Virus record (IMG/VR): IMGVR_UViG_3300049733_000189
Location: 1-47,590 of that record
Source of the DNA: a virus
Length of the DNA stretch: 47,590 nt
Direction: 5' to 3' (one strand)
The notes below the pieces were generated by a model. The model was not told where the DNA came from. It did not search any database and saw nothing but the letters and a program-made list of their open reading frames with translations. Positions 39,812 to 47,398 of the stretch are shown here, one piece after another. The position numbers and the translations under genes are program-made. Every line of letters starts with the position of its first letter. Position 1 is the first letter of the stretch.

Positions 39812-40690
39812 ATGACAGCAATCGGGATCGGGATCGGTGTGCCGTTTATCCAGGGCGGCGCAAGCGATCCCCCCCTCAACTTCCTCCAAACCGCCCAGGC
39901 CTCGCTGCTCTACCGCCCGCGCGCGTCCCTGAGCTTCGCCCAGACCGGCGAGTGTTCGCTAGTCCCGCGCGTCGCGATCGTCGCTGGTTTCGATGCGCTC
40001 GCGTGGCGCGACATTCTGACCGGCGCCGGCCACACGGTGCATTACTACCTGAACGCATCGGCTGGGCTCACCGAATCCGGGGGAGCGGTCACGGATTGGG
40101 TCGATCAGGCAGCCTCGCCCAAGACGATGACGATCGTCGATGCGCCGGCCTACAACGCGACGGGGCTCAACAACCGACCGATCGTCTCAACCGACGGATC
40201 GAACGACGCGATCGACGTGACGTGGAACCCCGATCCGCCGGGGACAACGAGCGTTGGGTTCTATGCCGTCGTCCGTATGAACGCCGGGAACGCGGCGGGC
40301 GATCGATTCTTTGGCGGCGGCGGAAACCAACTAAGCATGCGCCGCGCTGGGTCCGACGGGACGGTCAACATAAACAGCGGCACGGCGTCCTTCGATCTGA
40401 CGATGACCGTAGCGACATGGTACCGCATTTGGGGCTTTTTCAACGACTCGGCGACCCTCGACGAGTTCGTAGTCGGCGGCAGCTCGACGGGGACCGGCGT
40501 GAGCTTCGGCAACGGCAACGCGGGCGCGTTCGCAATCGGACACGCCGCGGGCACCGCAAACTTCGGCGCCTGGTCGTTCCCGCTAATCACGAAGTTCACG
40601 GGCAAGCCTTCGGGCACGACTATCGCCGCGCTCGATGCGGTGACGGTGCACGATACCAACGGGTACGGCTCCGGGGTGGTGGTGGCGTGA
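39812..40690 (+). CDS. Second lectin-like (LamG/ConA) tail protein
   Basis: A 292-residue protein. The N-terminal 60 residues are short repeats (TAQASLLYRPRASLSFAQTG). The rest is one jelly-roll domain: GGAVTDWVDQAASPKTMTI, GLNNRPIVSTDGSNDAIDV, MTVATWYRIWGFFNDSATLD. It is the same fold class as the preceding gene but lacks the insertion. AAAGG precedes the ATG. Probably a host-binding fibre or spike component. Confidence 0.62.
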   Translation: MTAIGIGIGVPFIQGGASDPPLNFLQTAQASLLYRPRASLSFAQTGECSLVPRVAIVAGFDALAWRDILTGAGHTVHYYLNASAGLTESGGAVTDWVDQAASPKTMTIVDAPAYNATGLNNRPIVSTDGSNDAIDVTWNPDPPGTTSVGFYAVVRMNAGNAAGDRFFGGGGNQLSMRRAGSDGTVNINSGTASFDLTMTVATWYRIWGFFNDSATLDEFVVGGSSTGTGVSFGNGNAGAFAIGHAAGTANFGAWSFPLITKFTGKPSGTTIAALDAVTVHDTNGYGSGVVVA

Positions 40691-40691
40691 C

Positions 40692-42881
40692 GTGTGGGCG
40701 TTCGCTCTTCTGCTGGCTCTTCTCGGCTGCTCGCCAATGGGGGGCTCTGCTGTGACGGTCCCGGTTCCCAACATTTCGATCGATCTGGGTTCGCCGCTCA
40801 CGACGACCGCGCACACAGCCAAGGTCCAATGGGTCCCGCATGCGAGCAACCCGTTTACCGATCCAGTTGCGCGCGGCGGAGTGATCCGGCAGTTCGTCGC
40901 CTACTTCGACAGCGAGCCCGCAGCCTCGAGGATATTCCTCGCGCGCCGGACGCGGCCCGAGGCCGAGCTCAACAACTGGTCGGCGTGGACCATTCAGCAG
41001 GCCGATTCTGAGCTCAGCTACGGCGCGCTGGTATCTGATAACCACTTCAATCTCTCGATCGGCGTGCTGTCCGATGGGCGTCCGGTCGTCACGCTCCGCG
41101 CGCACAACGCCGACGAGGCATTCCGGTGGATTGGCGCGGATGAAGACGCTCTAGAGATCGACGCATTCGACGCGACGTTTACGACCGAAGGGCTCGAGAG
41201 CGAGTCCACTTATTGGCGCTACAACTACGACACCGAGGGCAATCTATTTTACACGCACCGTGTAGGCTCTGCCGGCGGTGACGCGCAACAGATCGTCGCG
41301 GTGGAGAACGGTGGCGATCCGCCGTTCACGACGCTTCACACCGCAACTGGCGGGCCAAATGTGGGCTTTATCGATTGGCCCGCGGGCGGCGACCACGAGA
41401 GCCCGTACATGGATCGGCCGTTCGTCAACCGGCTGACGGGCGTCATTCACTGGCCGTGGATGTGGGCGCGAGGCGGGCAGATCACAACGCACCACGACAA
41501 GTTTTATGTCCGGTCTCGCGACAATAACCAGACGTTCGAGTACGCGGACGGGGCGCCCGTAACGCTACCGATCGGCGGGTTCGCGACGCACCCCAAGGCG
41601 CGCGCGTTCGAGATCCCCGAGGGCTCGGCGTTTGCCGTGCACAACGGCTTTGCCTGTTTCGACGACGATCAGCCGATCCTCGTCTGGTACCAGGAGGACC
41701 CCGAATCCCTCGGCGATACCGTGATGTACGCGGGGACCTACGTCAACGGCGAGTGGGTCAAGCACGAGATCCACCGTCGAGTGGGCTGGACGTATACCGA
41801 TCCGCCGCTCGAGCACGAGATCACGCAGCCGATGGTCAGGCAGCGCAACGGTCGCGTGTACGTTTGGTTTTCCGATACGGCGCTGGGCTCCGGGATCTGG
41901 ATGGTTCAATGCCCCGATCGAACGCTCGCCGAGTGGTCGGCCCCGGTCCAGGTGACGAGCGCGAACAACGTCGATTTCGGCGTCGCGGTCTCCGACGATC
42001 CGGCGTGGGACTTCTTCGGGGAACTTTATTGGTTTGTTCTCGACGCGGCGAGCTTCGGCACCGTCTACGTCGCGAAGGTCACGATCACGGAGACATACAT
42101 GGGCTCACCCACAACCTACGCGCTCAATCAATTTCAACGCCTGCGCCACGGTCTGAGCGTCGATGCGACGCCTGCAAACTGGTACCTCAGGCTTTTCCTC
42201 GCGGGCGTCGAGTGCTCGGGCAACGGATACGCGGCGTGCGAGGTCGCCAACAACACGACCAATTGGCCAGGGGCGGCATCGAGGGCAACTGAGCTCGCGG
42301 AGACGCACGAGATCGGGCCGGCGGACGGCGGAGACATCGAGTTTGACGAGGTGCGCATCTACGACCACGCGACCGTCGGCAACTCCTGGTGGACGCATAC
42401 GCTGGGCGCCCCCGTGACCCTCAGCGGCTCGACGGGACAATCGGCGGTATTCGACGGCACAGGCGGGAGCGAGGTGATCTTGGAGTTCCCGGCCGGCGCG
42501 TGGCCGGACGCCGAGGCCGAGGCGGTGCTCGATCACTGGTTCGGTGACACCGCGTACACGCCAGCGACAGACGTGGAGTTCGCCTACTTCGCGGACGCAT
42601 CGACGGAGATCACCGGAACCGGCTACGCCAGGCACACCTACCTCAACGACGACACCGAGAACTCGGCGCCTTCCGGTGGCCAAAGCGTACTGCTGAACGA
42701 CGTCGACCTGGGCACCGCCGCTGCGGCCGATTGGGACGAAGCGACGATCGCCGTCAAGTTCCGCGAGGACGGTACGACGGAGCTCGAGCGCTGCACGCTA
42801 CCGGAAGCTCGGCAGGTGGCGGACGGCGAAAACGAAACGATCAGAGGTGCGCGCGTCAGGTCGCAGCTAACGGCGGCGTGA
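40692..42881 (+). CDS. BNR/propeller-like protein with lipobox-like N-terminus
   Basis: A 729-residue protein. Residues about 40-480 have Asp/Trp-rich repeats of the BNR_4 propeller type (NNWSAWTIQQADSELSYGAL, DGRPVVTLRAHN, LVWYQEDPESLGD, RQRNGRVYVWFSDTALGSGI), found in glycan-cleaving or binding proteins. The C-terminal 250 residues are LamG-like. From GTG 40692, preceded by GGGGTGGTGG, the protein starts MWAFALLLALLGCS, a lipobox-like segment but without basic residues. ATG 40737 (MGGSAV) would remove it. It is either a tail glycosidase/fibre or an exported phage-encoded lipoprotein. Confidence 0.68.
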   Translation: MWAFALLLALLGCSPMGGSAVTVPVPNISIDLGSPLTTTAHTAKVQWVPHASNPFTDPVARGGVIRQFVAYFDSEPAASRIFLARRTRPEAELNNWSAWTIQQADSELSYGALVSDNHFNLSIGVLSDGRPVVTLRAHNADEAFRWIGADEDALEIDAFDATFTTEGLESESTYWRYNYDTEGNLFYTHRVGSAGGDAQQIVAVENGGDPPFTTLHTATGGPNVGFIDWPAGGDHESPYMDRPFVNRLTGVIHWPWMWARGGQITTHHDKFYVRSRDNNQTFEYADGAPVTLPIGGFATHPKARAFEIPEGSAFAVHNGFACFDDDQPILVWYQEDPESLGDTVMYAGTYVNGEWVKHEIHRRVGWTYTDPPLEHEITQPMVRQRNGRVYVWFSDTALGSGIWMVQCPDRTLAEWSAPVQVTSANNVDFGVAVSDDPAWDFFGELYWFVLDAASFGTVYVAKVTITETYMGSPTTYALNQFQRLRHGLSVDATPANWYLRLFLAGVECSGNGYAACEVANNTTNWPGAASRATELAETHEIGPADGGDIEFDEVRIYDHATVGNSWWTHTLGAPVTLSGSTGQSAVFDGTGGSEVILEFPAGAWPDAEAEAVLDHWFGDTAYTPATDVEFAYFADASTEITGTGYARHTYLNDDTENSAPSGGQSVLLNDVDLGTAAAADWDEATIAVKFREDGTTELERCTLPEARQVADGENETIRGARVRSQLTAA

Positions 42882-42891
42882 AAGGAAAGCC

Positions 42892-43089
42892 ATGCAAGAA
42901 GTAATCACCACCTACGGCCCGATCGTGGCCATCGCCTGGCCGCTCGTCGGCGTCGTCGGCTCCGTTCTCGAAGGGCTCGGAGCGCACTTCAAAAAGCCCT
43001 GGCTCGAGAAGCTCGGACAGAGGCTCGAGGGCGCGTCGACGGACCTGCCCAAGCTGTGGCGTGCGTCGCGTACTCAGGTGAGCAAGTGA
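42892..43089 (+). CDS. Small membrane protein, holin candidate
   Basis: A 65-residue protein with AAAGGAAAG upstream. One hydrophobic span (YGPIVAIAWPLVGVVGSVLE, about residues 8-27) with few charges before it is followed by an amphipathic basic part (FKKPWLEKLGQRL). It is the first gene after the tail genes and the first of the lysis-like cluster, so a holin or pinholin role is plausible but unproven. GTGA overlap with the next gene. Confidence 0.5.
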   Translation: MQEVITTYGPIVAIAWPLVGVVGSVLEGLGAHFKKPWLEKLGQRLEGASTDLPKLWRASRTQVSK

Positions 43090-43286
43090 CCCGCTGGCTC
43101 GCTCTGCTCTTGGTCGGTTGTGGCGGCTCTAGCTTGCCGGCAGACCATCCGTGCAAGACGGAGAACAACGCGGCGTTCGTCGCTGAGTGCAACCTTCGGA
43201 TCGTTGCCGCCTACGAGGAGAGCGTCGAGGCGGGCGACAAGCAGAAGGCCGAGTGCGACCGGCTGCAAAAGGAGCGCTGCAAATGA
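43086..43286 (+). CDS. Small lipoprotein, outer-spanin candidate
   Basis: A 66-residue protein from GTG 43086. The N-terminus MTRWLALLLVGCGG is a very short lipoprotein signal with the lipobox LVGC (C12). The mature part has three more cysteines and a charged helical C-terminus (ESVEAGDKQKAECDRLQKER). In lysis clusters of Gram-negative phages, such small lipoproteins are usually o-spanins, which fuse outer and inner membrane; this one is not proline-rich, and no evident i-spanin partner is encoded beside it. Confidence 0.55.
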   Translation: MTRWLALLLVGCGGSSLPADHPCKTENNAAFVAECNLRIVAAYEESVEAGDKQKAECDRLQKERCK

Positions 43287-43519
43287 GTCTCGGCGGACTA
43301 CTCAAGGAAATCGGAACCGAAGCGGCGGAAGCGGCGCTGAAGGATCCCGATCTGCTCACGAGCATTTTCGAGACGGTCAAGCGCATCGTTTCGGGCGACG
43401 CAGACGGCGCCAAGGCCGAAGCTGAGAAGGCTGCGAACCGTGCTGCCGGGCTTGCGTCGTTCGAGGCTACGGCGAATGCTGCGCGGGAACGGGCGCTGGC
43501 TAGGGAGCGGGGCGGATGA
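43283..43519 (+). CDS. Small amphipathic helical protein
   Basis: A 78-residue Ala/Glu-rich protein, with almost all residues in predicted helix (GLLKEIGTEAAEAALKDPDL, then AKAEAEKAANRAAGLASFEA). No signal peptide or membrane span. It starts in an ATGA overlap on the lipoprotein gene and ends in an ATGA overlap on the next. It may be a lysis regulator or virion protein; unknown. Confidence 0.45.
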   Translation: MSLGGLLKEIGTEAAEAALKDPDLLTSIFETVKRIVSGDADGAKAEAEKAANRAAGLASFEATANAARERALARERGG

Positions 43520-43632
43520 ATAGGATTGGTACCGTCGCTGCATACCTCTGCGCCTACTCGATCGCGGCGGCCGTCGTGTGCGCCGGGATCGTGGTGATCG
43601 GCGTCGCGAAGATCGTTGAGCGTTTCACGTGA
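43516..43632 (+). CDS. Tiny single-span membrane protein (38 residues)
   Basis: A 38-residue reading frame between two ATGA/GTGA overlaps. Almost the whole sequence is one hydrophobic span (AAYLCAYSIAAAVVCAGIVV) with a short basic N-terminus (MNRIG) and a C-terminal KIVERFT. The exact fit between neighbours and the membrane character support it as real. A holin, antiholin or i-spanin-like role is possible in this cluster. Confidence 0.5.
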   Translation: MNRIGTVAAYLCAYSIAAAVVCAGIVVIGVAKIVERFT

Positions 43633-43817
43633 AGCGCAAGTTCGTCCCCGAGTTCGAGGTTCGCGAGAAGCGGCGCCGAGCTGGGTTTGTGCCGTCCGAA
43701 CGCGACGACGTGGATACGGAACTTTGGCAGGTGTGGTGCCGCAGTTCGGCAGGTGAAGAACGACGTGCAACGTTCCAGGACATGCGCCGGGCCGGGCTCG
43801 CCAAGAGGAAACGATGA
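43629..43817 (+). CDS. Small basic protein
   Basis: A 62-residue strongly basic protein (start KRKFVPEFEVREKRRRAG; end MRRAGLAKRKR) from GTG 43629. It has no membrane span. It overlaps both neighbours (GTGA, ATGA) and could bind nucleic acid. Function unknown; the coding claim rests mostly on exact packing. Confidence 0.4.
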   Translation: MKRKFVPEFEVREKRRRAGFVPSERDDVDTELWQVWCRSSAGEERRATFQDMRRAGLAKRKR

Positions 43818-44407
43818 AACCCGACTCCGCCCTAACCGCGTTCTGCATCTTCCTGGCAGGCGCGCTGGCGTTTGGGGCGTTGCTCTATACGTGCCAGGCG
43901 AAGGGGAGCGAACAGCGCGGGACGCTGGCGGCCTTGCGGGCGTTGCCGGTATTCCACGCCGATCGCGCCCCTGAGCTCGCCGACGAGAAGCGCGCCCAGC
44001 TCGAAGCGTTCGCTACGGCGATCGATCGGCACGCCACGGACAAGCGGGTGCGGGCGTTTCTGATCGCGTGGGGCTGGCATGAAAGCGCATTCAGTTTGGC
44101 GATCACCGATGGCCAGTGCGACCGTCACCAATGCGACTACTCGCAGCGGCTCAAGCGGCACCTTGCGAGCGGGGCGTTTCAAGAGCACCAAAACGGACGT
44201 CCCGATGCGGAGTGGAGCCGGTTGCGCGGGCTCGAGAATATCGATCATCAGGTCGCATCGGCGAGCCGCCGCGCGCGTGGTTTCATCGGCATGTGCCCAA
44301 CGATCGAGGGCGCTTTCCGTGCTCTTGGTGGCCGCGGGTGTGATGGGCGGCTGCCGGATGCGGGGAAGCGCGTTGCGACTTACCAGCGAACGCTTGGGAG
44401 GCTTTGA
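43814..44407 (+). CDS. Membrane-anchored lysozyme/transglycosylase-like protein
   Basis: A 197-residue protein. The N-terminal span (FCIFLAGALAFGALLYTC) could be a signal anchor. The catalytic-looking part has WGWHESAFSLAITDG, with Glu about residue 90 as in soluble lytic transglycosylases, and ASGAFQEH at about 118-125, which resembles the G-x-x-Q motif of that fold. It may cleave peptidoglycan for lysis or for entry. It lies directly before the endolysin gene, with which it shares one base (stop TGA/ATG at 44407). Confidence 0.6.
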   Translation: MKPDSALTAFCIFLAGALAFGALLYTCQAKGSEQRGTLAALRALPVFHADRAPELADEKRAQLEAFATAIDRHATDKRVRAFLIAWGWHESAFSLAITDGQCDRHQCDYSQRLKRHLASGAFQEHQNGRPDAEWSRLRGLENIDHQVASASRRARGFIGMCPTIEGAFRALGGRGCDGRLPDAGKRVATYQRTLGRL

Positions 44408-44715
44408 TGCACGACTCGGTAAAAGCTATCTGGCATGCCTTCAGTCAGCCGCTCGAAGGCAGAACTCACTCGATGTATGTCGACGTGAAAAACCTTGTCA
44501 CATGCGGCGTGGGAAATTTGATCGATCCAGTCGGTCTAGCCCTGCAACTCCCATGGAAACATGAGTCAACCGGTACAGTCGCAACACCCGCAGAGGTGAC
44601 AGCCGCGTGGTCAGCACTGAAGAACCACCCGGGGCTGCCCGGAAAAGACGGCAAGCTCGTACACTTCCCAAGTTGCACTTCAAGTACGCCGCGAAGCTCA
44701 ACGACCTCCGTCTGA
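44407..44715 (+). CDS. Endolysin, N-terminal frame
   Basis: A 102-codon frame from ATG 44407. HDSVKAIWHAFSQPLEGRTH followed by MYVDVKNLVTCGVGNLIDP is the N-terminal half of a lysozyme-like phage endolysin in which the Glu of the F-E/L-E-G segment is catalytic (here LEG). It runs into an unrelated tail after about residue 88 (LVHFP) and stops at 44713-44715. The C-terminal half is in another frame from about 44670. The two halves together would form a 275-residue enzyme of normal size. Confidence 0.75.
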   Translation: MHDSVKAIWHAFSQPLEGRTHSMYVDVKNLVTCGVGNLIDPVGLALQLPWKHESTGTVATPAEVTAAWSALKNHPGLPGKDGKLVHFPSCTSSTPRSSTTSV

Positions 44716-45233
44716 CCGACGAGGACATTGACGCTCTGGTCGAGAAAAAGCTTCACGAGTTCGAAGCGCATCTTCAGAAGCACCACTTCCCGGAGTTCGA
44801 CTTGTTCCCGGCGGATGCGCAGCTCGGGATTCTGTCGATGTCCTGGGCGTGCGGACCGGGCTTTCCCGCAACGTTCAAGAACTTCAAGCGGGCGGCGCTG
44901 GCTAGGGATTGGGTGGCGGCGAAAGCGACGTGCGACATCCGAACCGAGTCCAATCCAGGAGTTGTGCCGCGCAACACCAACAATCGCCGTTGCTTCCTGA
45001 ACGCCGCAACCGTCCACGATCGCGGACTCGACCCGTCGATTCTCTACTGGCCGAACGAAGCGCCGCTCGACGGCCCCATCGCCCCGCCCCTCAGCGACTC
45101 CGACCGCGCCCGCATCGAAGCGTTGCGCGCCGAGCATGTTCACGACCTGTTCGAGATGAACCAGCGAGACAAGCACGATACCGAGCCGCCGGATACGGAG
45201 CCCGACCCGAGTCCACCGGAGTCCGCCGCATGA
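44670..45233 (+). CDS. Endolysin, C-terminal frame
   Basis: From about 44670 this frame encodes KLHFKYAAKLNDLRLTDEDI, FPADAQLGILSMSWACGPGF and NPGVVPRNTNNRRCFLNAAT, the conserved C-terminal half of the same endolysin family. The open frame extends up to ATG 44607, but the residues before 44670 do not fit the family. A shift of -1 at TTC-CCA-AGT, where proline tRNA could move from CCA to CCC, would rejoin the halves; a one-base loss by mutation or sequence error is also possible. The tail after about 45100 is acidic and proline-rich. Confidence 0.7.
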   Translation, partial: KLHFKYAAKLNDLRLTDEDIDALVEKKLHEFEAHLQKHHFPEFDLFPADAQLGILSMSWACGPGFPATFKNFKRAALARDWVAAKATCDIRTESNPGVVPRNTNNRRCFLNAATVHDRGLDPSILYWPNEAPLDGPIAPPLSDSDRARIEALRAEHVHDLFEMNQRDKHDTEPPDTEPDPSPPESAA

Positions 45234-45589
45234 CGGACGATCCGACGCTGCGCATCACCATCCCGGCGCCGCCGACGATCGCCGAGGTGTACGACCTTCT
45301 CCGTGCGGTGCGGGAAGAGGTGCGGAACGGCTTCACGAACGAATCGCTGGCCCGCCATGAGATGCAGCGCCGTCTCGAGTCGATCGACCGTGGGCTGGCT
45401 GCAGCGAATGACGAACTCGACCTGGTCAGCAAGAATGCCGTCGAGAGCCGTGCGCTACAGGCCAGCATGAACCGCCGGCTTGACGAAGTGCTCGACGGCT
45501 TGCGGCTGGCCCAGGACGATTTGCGCGAACGGGTCGAAAAGCTCGAGGGACACCCGGCGCACCCGGCAAACGGCCAGGCGGAGGACTAA
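45230..45589 (+). CDS. Coiled-coil protein
   Basis: A 119-residue protein that starts in an ATGA overlap on the endolysin stop. Residues about 20-105 are one long charged helix (YDLLRAVREEVRNGFTNESL and later LDGLRLAQDDLRERVEKLEG) with heptad pattern. It may be an oligomeric virion or regulatory protein. It ends overlapping the metallophosphoesterase start by one base. Confidence 0.5.
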   Translation: MTDDPTLRITIPAPPTIAEVYDLLRAVREEVRNGFTNESLARHEMQRRLESIDRGLAAANDELDLVSKNAVESRALQASMNRRLDEVLDGLRLAQDDLRERVEKLEGHPAHPANGQAED

Positions 45590-46806
45590 TGCCTTTCGAC
45601 GACACGCACCTAGCCGAGCGAATCGCAGTCCTTCGGCGGTGCGTGTCACTCGGCGAAGCGGCGCGGGAACTCGACATGAATCGGGCCGCCCTGACCCGAT
45701 ACTTCAGAGCGCGCGGGATTGACCCGACCAGCCTTCTCGCGGTTGAAAAGCCATACGCGCCACAAGGCGTCCCGGAACCTTCCCGCCCCGGTGTTGTCGG
45801 CACATTCTCCCGGCTCGTCGATGTCCTGAAGAAGGGCCCGATCGGATTCAACGAGCTATGCGACAAGCTCGACCTGTCCCCGCGCCGAGCTCGCGAACTT
45901 GTAGAAGCTGCCCAGGAAGAGGGCCTCCAGGTTCATCTTGAGAACGAGCACGCCGGCCTGCGCAATCAGCAGCAAGACGACCGCGTCCAGCCTATCAGCT
46001 CGGTTCCGCCGACCGTTGGCGAAGTGCAGCGCGTGGCGGTAATCAGCGACACGCATGCCGGCTCAAAGTTCGTTCTGAAAGACCAGCTGCGGGAGTTCGT
46101 TCAGTACGCTTACGACCAGGGCATCCGAACTGTGCTGCACCCAGGCGATGTGCTCGATGGCTGCTATCGGCACGGCGTGTTCGAGGTGACGCATACCGGA
46201 GCCGATGAGCAGTGCCAAGACGCGGTCGAGACACTCCCGCACCTTCCGGGCCTCCGATACCACTTCATCACGGGAAACCACGACTTTACGTTCCAGGAAC
46301 GGTCCGGCTTCAGCATCGGCCAGCACATCGTCAGCTACTTTCGGAACGCAGGGCGCAACGACATCACGCATTATGGCGACCGGTCCGCATTCCTCGAGGT
46401 TGGCGGCGCGGTTGTGCACCTCTGGCACCCGAAGCAAGGGACGTCCTACGCGCGAAGCTACGTCATCCAGAAGAAGATCGAGGGCTACAGTTCGATCAAG
46501 CCGCAGATTCTGCTGATCGGGCATTGGCACGTCTTTGCGCATGTCTACGAACGCGGCGTGCGGGGTATCGCGTGCCCCACGTTCCAAGGCGGCGGCTCAG
46601 CTTTCGGCAAGTCTCTCACGTCACCGGCCCCGGCGATCGGCGGGCTGATTCTGGAGTGGCGGCTGACCGAGCACGGCACGATCCGAGAGTTCACGCTTCG
46701 AGACCGGTTCTACTTCGAGAAGGAAGAGCCGGTGAAGATCTACAACGCGCTGGACGCGGAACCCGTGGCGCCCACGCTTTACCGAGCTTCGGCGGTGCGG
46801 AGATGA
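45589..46806 (+). CDS. Metallophosphoesterase with N-terminal DNA-binding-like domains
   Basis: A 405-residue protein. Residues about 5-45 (RRCVSLGEAARELDMNRAAL) form a helix-turn-helix and about 70-125 (VGTFSRLVDVLKKGPIGFNE ... RRARELVEAAQEEGL) a winged-helix-like unit. The catalytic part has the metallophosphoesterase motifs in order: SDTHAGS (D154, H156), HPGDVLDG (D187), TGNHDF (N230, H231), GHWHVFAH (H312, H314). It should hydrolyse phosphodiester or phosphomonoester bonds with two metals. The nucleic acid-binding front end suggests a nuclease or RNA/DNA end-processing role in replication. Confidence 0.8.
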   Translation: MPFDDTHLAERIAVLRRCVSLGEAARELDMNRAALTRYFRARGIDPTSLLAVEKPYAPQGVPEPSRPGVVGTFSRLVDVLKKGPIGFNELCDKLDLSPRRARELVEAAQEEGLQVHLENEHAGLRNQQQDDRVQPISSVPPTVGEVQRVAVISDTHAGSKFVLKDQLREFVQYAYDQGIRTVLHPGDVLDGCYRHGVFEVTHTGADEQCQDAVETLPHLPGLRYHFITGNHDFTFQERSGFSIGQHIVSYFRNAGRNDITHYGDRSAFLEVGGAVVHLWHPKQGTSYARSYVIQKKIEGYSSIKPQILLIGHWHVFAHVYERGVRGIACPTFQGGGSAFGKSLTSPAPAIGGLILEWRLTEHGTIREFTLRDRFYFEKEEPVKIYNALDAEPVAPTLYRASAVRR

Positions 46807-47078
46807 CCCCGGCAGCCCGTGAACATCGCTTGCTCGAGCTCCGCGCCGAAGCGGTAACGCGGATGCTTCAGGCGCTGGACCAGCTCTGCGACGAGTTCCC
46901 GGACGAGTCTTTCGCGACGATCGTTTTGGCGCTTGCCCTTGTCGAACGTAGCGGGCGCCATAACAAGCGCAACACGAGCCAGCTGCTTCGGGCTGCTCGG
47001 GAGATGGTTACTGAGGCCCTAAAGCGGGTTGGTCCGGACGCGACTGTCTTCGAGCTGATTGTCGAGGCGCACCTGTGA
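46803..47078 (+). CDS. Small helical protein
   Basis: A 91-residue predominantly helical protein (LRAEAVTRMLQALDQLCDEF and NTSQLLRAAREMVTEALKRV), without membrane span or cysteine pairs. It overlaps the metallophosphoesterase stop by ATGA and the next gene by GTGA. Function unknown. Confidence 0.5.
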   Translation: MTPAAREHRLLELRAEAVTRMLQALDQLCDEFPDESFATIVLALALVERSGRHNKRNTSQLLRAAREMVTEALKRVGPDATVFELIVEAHL

Positions 47079-47398
47079 AAAAGCCCGACTTCCCCACCAT
47101 CGAGAGCTTCAACGCGGAGCCGTGCATCGTCTACTGGTGGGACGCCGCCGGCCACGCCAAGGACGATGTCACCGAAGCCGAGCTGGACGACCTGGCCAAC
47201 ACGCACCGGGTAACGTTCGGGCATCTCGTCAAGCGGGATCGGCGCGGCGTGTGGGTTGCCGGGACGCTGGACACGGACGGAATCTCGGAAGTGACGTTCG
47301 TTGCGCGCGGGATGATTCACGCTATCGTCATGCTCGCGCCGAGCGGGGAGCCTCCGCCGAAGAAGAAGGCGTCGAAGGCGAAGGAGCCGGAGCCGTGA
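47075..47398 (+). CDS. Hypothetical alpha/beta protein
   Basis: A 107-residue protein from GTG 47075. It has an acidic helical/beta start (DFPTIESFNAEPCIVYWWDA), a beta-rich centre (HRVTFGHLVKRDRRGVWVAG, then GISEVTFVARGMI) and a Lys/Pro/Glu tail (PPKKKASKAKEPEP). It resembles small phage proteins of unknown role that lie near replication genes. GTGA overlap with the next gene. Confidence 0.5.
   Translation: MKKPDFPTIESFNAEPCIVYWWDAAGHAKDDVTEAELDDLANTHRVTFGHLVKRDRRGVWVAGTLDTDGISEVTFVARGMIHAIVMLAPSGEPPPKKKASKAKEPEP

Noticed and set aside
44607-44669. ATG 44607 as an independent start of a second lysis gene
   Set aside because: Residues before 44670 (Arg/Gln/Pro-rich) do not fit the endolysin family, and the joined protein explains both frames better.
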